NCBI GenBank assembly: GCA_945883695.1
Contig: CAMCYK010000037.1
Location: 1 to 35,071, forward strand
Direction of reading: 5' to 3'
Length of the DNA: 35,071 nucleotides
Origin: Akkermansia muciniphila
GTDB taxonomy: Bacteria; Verrucomicrobiota; Verrucomicrobiia; Verrucomicrobiales; Akkermansiaceae
Part shown: in pieces, positions 31,562 to 35,071 of the stretch
Numbering within the stretch: the stretch's first letter is position 1
Layout of the letters: the number at the start of each line of letters is the position of its first letter
Notes under the pieces: model-generated
What the model saw: only the letters and a program-made list of their open reading frames with translations
Told to the model about the DNA's origin: nothing
Databases searched by the model: none
Translations under genes and position numbers: made by a program

Positions 31562-32547
31562 TTCTTGCCGATCTCCCGGACAACCGCTTTCCCGTCCGCC
31601 CCTGCAAACTCCACCACGATCCGCTCTGGGGTTACTTGTTTGAGAAAAAACTCCTGACCCGCGGGGTCGGGAGGCAATCTGAATTTCCGCCGCTCTTCAA
31701 CCTCGAACTCTTTGCCGATGAACTCCAACACGGCAGTCCGGTCGTAGTAGGCTTTCTTCGTCAACTCGGCATCCGGCAATCCATACTGCGACTCATACCG
31801 CTCGCCCTTCTTGTTCGACTTGAGGTCTTCGTATTCCGCAAACTTGACGTTCTGAACCAATTTCGTGCGCTCGCTGGTGACCTGACGCTCCGTGAACCCG
31901 AGGAACTTGAAGCGCCCCGACATGAAGCCGTTATCGAAGAAGGTGTCGCCGGGACTAATCATCCCGAGAGCGGAGACCTTGTTCCCAGCTATCTTTCCGC
32001 CAAACGGTCGGGCTATGAGCTTCGGCGCCCACTTTCCGTCGGACTCAAATCTGAACTGAACATACCACATCGTCGACTCATCCCGGACATAGCGCAGGGC
32101 ATTCAACGCCAGAAGCTGCTCATCCGGCGCTGTTGCACCTTCTGGATCCACCGCGGGCTTCGGATCCCCGGTCCCGGCGATCTCCGGTTCGATGACAGGC
32201 GGGATCTTCTCTTGCTGACCCGCAATCTCTTCTTCACCCGGAGCTGCGACCGGCAGCGACTCACCCACCTTCTCGGGATCAAGCCCCGGCGCTTCCACCA
32301 GCCTCCCGCTCCCCGTATCCGGCTTCTCAAACACCTTCCACAGCAACCCGCCCGCCGCGAGCAGCACGACCGCGGCCGCAGTGGCGGGCCAGAAAAAATC
32401 GAGATTCCGCCGCTCGGACTTCGCTTTCGGCGCGGCCTGCATCTTCGACGCGATGGCATGCAGCAAGACCTCGTCGGGCTTGCCCTTGGCCTGCTCTTTC
32501 AACAGCGAATCGATGAGGCGGTCGTTCGGATCTTCGGAAGGATTCAT
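31558..32547 (-). CDS. Putative anti-sigma factor with periplasmic domain
   Basis: 329 residues. A cytoplasmic N-terminal segment of about 50 residues ('DRLIDSLLKEQAKGKPDEVL') is followed by one membrane helix at 51-72 ('FFWPATAAAVVLLAAGGLLW'), a proline/glutamate-rich linker to about 140, and a periplasmic domain of strands and helices ('STMWYVQFRFESDGKW', 'ALGMISPGDTFFDNGFMSGR', 'QVTSERTKLVQNVKFAEYED'). The end 'FLKQVTPERIVVEF' resembles the small beta domains found in secretion-system pilot proteins. It begins 22 bp after the ECF sigma gene on the same strand, the classical place for the cognate membrane anti-sigma factor; no zinc-binding HxxxCxxC motif is visible, so this rests on position and topology. 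Its stop codon TAG lies inside the head of the adjoining REPIN. Confidence 0.65.
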   Translation of the reverse strand: MNPSEDPNDRLIDSLLKEQAKGKPDEVLLHAIASKMQAAPKAKSERRNLDFFWPATAAAVVLLAAGGLLWKVFEKPDTGSGRLVEAPGLDPEKVGESLPVAAPGEEEIAGQQEKIPPVIEPEIAGTGDPKPAVDPEGATAPDEQLLALNALRYVRDESTMWYVQFRFESDGKWAPKLIARPFGGKIAGNKVSALGMISPGDTFFDNGFMSGRFKFLGFTERQVTSERTKLVQNVKFAEYEDLKSNKKGERYESQYGLPDAELTKKAYYDRTAVLEFIGKEFEVEERRKFRLPPDPAGQEFFLKQVTPERIVVEFAGADGKAVVREIGKK

Positions 32548-32569
32548 GGAAGTGGTTCGGTGAAAGGTT

Positions 32570-33064
32570 TCAGTCGTTCTTCGAAAGGCAGAGCCGCAGG
32601 GCGTCGCGGGCGCGTTCGAGGCGCTTGCGGAAGGCGGCGGCGTTCATGGAAAGCAGGGTAGCGGCTTCGTCGCTGCTACGACCTTCATCGTAGGTGACGC
32701 GCAACGCCTCGATCATCGGCGGCGGCAGCTTGCCGCGGCACTCGGCGAGGCGGGCGAACAGCTCGGCGTCGCCGGAGGAATAGGGCGAAAGCGTCTCCTC
32801 CAGCCGCGACAGCGCGGCCTCGTCGAGCTGGACTTCGCGGGAATGCAGCCGGCAATGTTCGCGCCACTTGTTGCGGACGATGCCCCGCATCCACGCCGCG
32901 AAGTCGCGGGTGGCCTCGAATTTCCCGAGGCTATGCCACGCGGCGACGAAGGCGTCCTGCACCAGCTCGCGCGCCGTGCCTTCCGACCCGGCCAGGGCAC
33001 GGGCGTAGGACAGCAGGGTCAGGTGGTGCTGCCGGATCAGCTCGGTGAATCGCTTGCGGTCCAT
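32570..33064 (-). CDS. ECF-type RNA polymerase sigma factor
   Basis: 164 residues from Met 33064 ('MDRKRFTELIRQHHLTLLSY'); GTG 33106 and ATG 33097 are alternative starts. Region 2 has 'ARELVQDAFVAAWHSLGKFE' and 'DFAAWMRGIVRNKWREH'. Region 4 has 'LPPPMIEALRVTYDEGRSSD' and the helix-turn-helix 'EAATLLSMNAAAFRKRLERA'. The HTH sequence resembles those of sigma factors that pair with short membrane anti-sigmas in planctomycetes and verrucomicrobia. It should direct a small envelope-related regulon, possibly including its own operon and the divergent export-type gene. The downstream gene probably encodes its anti-sigma factor. Confidence 0.93.
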   Translation of the reverse strand: MDRKRFTELIRQHHLTLLSYARALAGSEGTARELVQDAFVAAWHSLGKFEATRDFAAWMRGIVRNKWREHCRLHSREVQLDEAALSRLEETLSPYSSGDAELFARLAECRGKLPPPMIEALRVTYDEGRSSDEAATLLSMNAAAFRKRLERARDALRLCLSKND

Positions 33065-33197
33065 GATCGGGGGCGGGGATAGGGCGACGGCTTGCATGGC
33101 TTTCACCAGTCATTGCCGCGGGAGGGCGGGATTGTGACAAAGAATCGCGAAAGCGGAAATGGCCGCGACGGCGGAAAGATTGGCTTGCCCTCCTTCA

Positions 33198-33212
33198 CTT
33201 TGCAGCGCAAAG
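33198..33212. repeat. Small inverted repeat before the SLBB-protein gene
   Basis: CTTTGC-AGC-GCAAAG sits 9 bp upstream of the ATG at 33222, over the likely ribosome-binding region. It could be an operator or a small mRNA hairpin for either divergent gene. Its TTTGC core resembles the REPIN hairpins, but the GTAG head is missing. Confidence 0.45.
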
Positions 33213-33221
33213 CTTAGGCCG

Positions 33222-33818
33222 ATGAAAGCAAACCGGATGTTATCGATGATGGTCCTGATCGCTCCCGCCCTCGCCGGCCTCGAACCCGGCGACAAGATCC
33301 AGCTCACCCTGCGCGGGGTGGAAACGGCCGAACAGGAAAGCGTCAACGGGACCTACCGCGTCGGCGAGAGCGGCCAGGTGCGGCTGCCCTTGCTCGACCG
33401 GACCGTCGCCGCCCGCGGCCTGACGCCGGAGCAATTTGCCCGCGCCGCGGAAGCCGCCTACCGGGCGGAAGGCATCTACACGCAACCGGCGATCGAGGCC
33501 GAAGTGCTCCAAGGAAAGGAACAGGACGGCGCGAAAGTGATCAGTATCGGCGGGCAGGTCCGGCGCGGCGGGGAGTTGCCCTTCCGCAAGGCCATGACCG
33601 TGATCCAGGCGCTCGATGCCGCGGGCGGACGCAATGACTTCGGCGGGCGAAATCTCCTGCTGCTGCGGGGCGGCAAGCAGTACTGCCTCGATTTCCTCAA
33701 TCTGAAGCACAAAGGCATCCGCTTGCTGCCGGATGATTCGCTGCAGGTGGAACAAAAGGGCGTGCTCGACCGGTGGAAAGGCAGCGAGGAGGCGGTGAAG
33801 CCTTTGCTTGAAGAGTGA
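33222..33818 (+). CDS. Polysaccharide export-type protein (Poly_export/SLBB)
   Basis: 198 residues from Met 33222 ('MKANRMLSMMVLIAPALAGL', a signal peptide with no lipobox cysteine). 'LEPGDKIQLTLRGV' and 'YRVGESGQVRLPLLDRTVAA' (about 18-64) form the Poly_export domain of Wza-like proteins. 'VISIGGQVRRGGELPFR' and 'TVIQALDAAGGRNDFGGRN' (about 105-145) form one SLBB domain. It is much shorter than full Wza export channels, lacks the C-terminal membrane helix, and no polysaccharide synthesis genes are nearby. It may be an orphan periplasmic SLBB protein. It is divergent from the ECF sigma gene with 157 bp between starts. Confidence 0.82.
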   Translation: MKANRMLSMMVLIAPALAGLEPGDKIQLTLRGVETAEQESVNGTYRVGESGQVRLPLLDRTVAARGLTPEQFARAAEAAYRAEGIYTQPAIEAEVLQGKEQDGAKVISIGGQVRRGGELPFRKAMTVIQALDAAGGRNDFGGRNLLLLRGGKQYCLDFLNLKHKGIRLLPDDSLQVEQKGVLDRWKGSEEAVKPLLEE

Positions 33819-33914
33819 AGCAGCGGGACGACTGCGTCGTTTCGGCGGGGGCGGAATGAACGGACGAAGAACACTTGCAAGTTCTGGCGGCCCAACCGCA
33901 GCCCGTCCGCTACC

Positions 33915-33955
33915 AAAAAAATGGCCCGCGGGGATCGGAGATCCGCGCGGGCCAT
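33915..33955 (-). terminator. Strong intrinsic terminator of the FKBP gene
   Basis: On the minus strand ATGGCCCGCGCGGATC pairs with GATCCCCGCGGGCCAT around TCC, followed by seven T residues (AAAAAAA at 33915-33921 on plus). It begins 16 bp after the FKBP stop codon. Confidence 0.88.
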
Positions 33956-33970
33956 GGGAGAAAGTCGCAA

Positions 33971-34861
33971 TTACTGGCCTTCAGGCATTGGGAAAGGCAT
34001 GCCACCGCCCGGAGGTGCCGGCGGCGCGTCCTTGATCTCGACCAGCTTGAGTTCGAAAATCAGCACGCTGTTCGGGGCGATCTCGGCGCTGCGGCGCTGC
34101 TCGCCGTAGGCCATTGCGCTCGGGATGAAGAGCTTCCACTTGGAGCCGACCGGCATCGTGGTGAGGGCTTCCTTGAAGCCTTCGATGACCTGCATGCCCA
34201 TCGGCACTGGCTCGCCTTCGGGCGAGGCGTCGAACTCGGTGCCGTCGATCAGGGTGCCCTTGTAGTTCACCATGAACTGCTTCTCCGGCTCGCCTTCCTT
34301 GGGAGCGACGTATTTCTGGTCGCCGCCCTTTTCGAGAACTTCGTACTGGAGGCCGCTCTTGGTGGTGACCACGCCCGCGCGCTTGCCATTTTCTTCGAGG
34401 AACTTTTTGCCGGCCTCGAGATTCTTGTTCGCACCTTCCTTTTCGCGGACCTGGAGCATTTCGCCGAGCGCCTGCATGGCGGCCTTGAGGCTCTCCTCGG
34501 AGACCTCAGGTTTCTCGCCCTTGAAAGCGGCGAGGAAGCCCTTCATGAAGGATTCGGATTCGATATCGGCGGCGGAAATGCCGAACTGGCCGTAGTTCTG
34601 GGCGAACTCGCCGCCGGTGCGGAAGCCGAGACCGTAGGAGGAATCGGTGCGAACCTTGGCAGGATCGATCGGTGCGGCCGGCGGCGGCGCGGGGACTTCG
34701 GTCGGCGGGCTGGTCGCGGTGGCGCCGGCCGGAGGAGTGGTCGCGGTTTCAGCGGCAGGAGCCGCGGCGGGCTTCTCCGCGGGGGCTTCGTTCTGGGCGG
34801 CCGCCGGGATGAGGGTGGCGAGGCCAAGAGCCAGGACACCGGGAGTAAGTTGGAATTTCAT
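33971..34861 (-). CDS. FKBP-type peptidyl-prolyl cis-trans isomerase, exported (Mip/FkpA type)
   Basis: 296 residues. The signal peptide is 'MKFQLTPGVLALGLATLIPA' plus Ala-Ala. An alanine/proline/threonine-rich linker runs to about residue 65. The helical FKBP_N dimerisation domain is at about 70-165 ('SSYGLGFRTGGEFAQN', 'SESFMKGFLAAFKGE', 'NLEAGKKFLEENGKRAG'). The FKBP_C catalytic domain is at about 170-275 ('TTKSGLQYEVLEKGG', 'FMVNYKGTLIDGTEFDAS', 'VIEGFKEALTTMPVGSKWKL', 'SAMAYGEQ', 'PNSVLIFELKLVEI'), and the tail is glycine/proline/methionine-rich. It assists folding of exported proteins in the periplasm. A weak promoter (TCGACA, 17 bp, TAGTTT; 34872-34900 on the complement) precedes it. 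Confidence 0.95.
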   Translation of the reverse strand: MKFQLTPGVLALGLATLIPAAAQNEAPAEKPAAAPAAETATTPPAGATATSPPTEVPAPPPAAPIDPAKVRTDSSYGLGFRTGGEFAQNYGQFGISAADIESESFMKGFLAAFKGEKPEVSEESLKAAMQALGEMLQVREKEGANKNLEAGKKFLEENGKRAGVVTTKSGLQYEVLEKGGDQKYVAPKEGEPEKQFMVNYKGTLIDGTEFDASPEGEPVPMGMQVIEGFKEALTTMPVGSKWKLFIPSAMAYGEQRRSAEIAPNSVLIFELKLVEIKDAPPAPPGGGMPFPMPEGQ

Positions 34862-35006
34862 GTCGGCGCGGAAACTAGGGGGGGATTTCCCGCTTGTCGA
34901 GCGGCCCGTTTGCGGGGATTTGCCAGGGCCCCTACATTAGGGAGCCCCAATGGACGGCGCTCTAACAGATCTGTACTCTGCATCTAGTGGTATTCAGCTT
35001 TCCTGA

Positions 35007-35071
35007 ATGCCAAGAAATCCGAATAAAACCGACTACTCCCTTGGATTCCCGGAAGGCTTCGAGGCCTTCGC
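35007..35071 (+). CDS. Start of an unidentified gene, cut by the right edge
   Basis: ATG at 35007 opens a frame that is uninterrupted to the window end: 'MPRNPNKTDYSLGFPEGFEA' and one more residue. The base composition is more AT-rich than the flanks and a TTCAG-CTTTC-CTGAA inverted repeat lies immediately upstream (34994-35006). The product is too short to assign; a mobile-element gene is one possibility. Confidence 0.35.
   Translation, partial: MPRNPNKTDYSLGFPEGFEAF

Noticed and set aside
33857-33912. Degenerate REP near the SLBB gene end (GGACG...CGTCC with ACTTGCAAGT and GTAGCGGAC)
   Set aside because: The arms pair poorly and no second copy is in the window; too weak to call.

Overview
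The window looks like a chromosomal segment of a high-GC member of the Verrucomicrobiota, probably of the Verrucomicrobiales type. The best marker is the 1,216-residue protein at 11849-15499, which has the prepilin-like N-terminus and the C-terminal 'FRWL..DEI' ending of the Verru_Chthon cassette protein A family. Supporting signs are the large LamG/Calx-beta/DNRLRE surface protein with an 'EYALGLDP' C-terminal region, the PhoD-type Tat phosphatase, the sorbosone/glucose dehydrogenase-cytochrome c fusion, and the abundance of REP/REPIN-type palindromes together with a RAYT transposase. No database search was possible; all family names are my recognition from sequence.

Layout. 1-314: N-terminal part of a RAYT (IS200-like, REP-associated) transposase running off the left edge. 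470-7688, all minus strand: M42 aminopeptidase, a secreted protein of unknown function, a MoxR AAA+ ATPase, a 52-residue DUF3309 membrane protein, a DUF58 protein and a low-specificity threonine aldolase. 8030-9500: three small plus-strand genes of lower GC, each preceded by a similar short motif, resembling a cassette array. 9500-11700: a REP-rich stretch in which a type II toxin-antitoxin pair lies between a secreted-protein gene and a duplicated copy of that gene's 3' end; the toxin carries an in-frame amber codon. 11849-17145: Verru_Chthon protein A with a TTG start, then PhoD. 17183-17414: REPIN and terminator. 17435-22966: the giant modular secreted protein. 23215-25344: trpE-trpG. 25394-26131: a palindromic operator and vapBC. 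26143-26791: five tandem copies of a 110-bp REPIN. 26821-31452: dehydrogenase-cytochrome fusion, a second kind of REPIN, a DUF457 membrane protein and a class V aminotransferase. 31452-31561: a sixth copy of the 110-bp REPIN, inverted, lying exactly between two convergent genes. 31558-33818: putative anti-sigma factor, ECF sigma factor and a divergent SLBB/polysaccharide-export-type protein. 33915-34861: FKBP-type prolyl isomerase with a strong terminator. The right edge opens into an unidentified partial gene.

How it fits together. Ordinary metabolism (tryptophan, threonine/glycine, glyoxylate-linked transamination) is interspersed with cell-envelope and secreted proteins. What stands out is the amount of short palindromic DNA. 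At least four sequence families of hairpin repeats share the architecture of a GTAG- or GGAG-like 'head' followed by a hairpin, and they occur in inverted pairs. Several sit so close to gene ends that the stop codon lies in the repeat. The RAYT at the left edge is a candidate mobiliser for one of these families. I found no rRNA, tRNA or CRISPR array.
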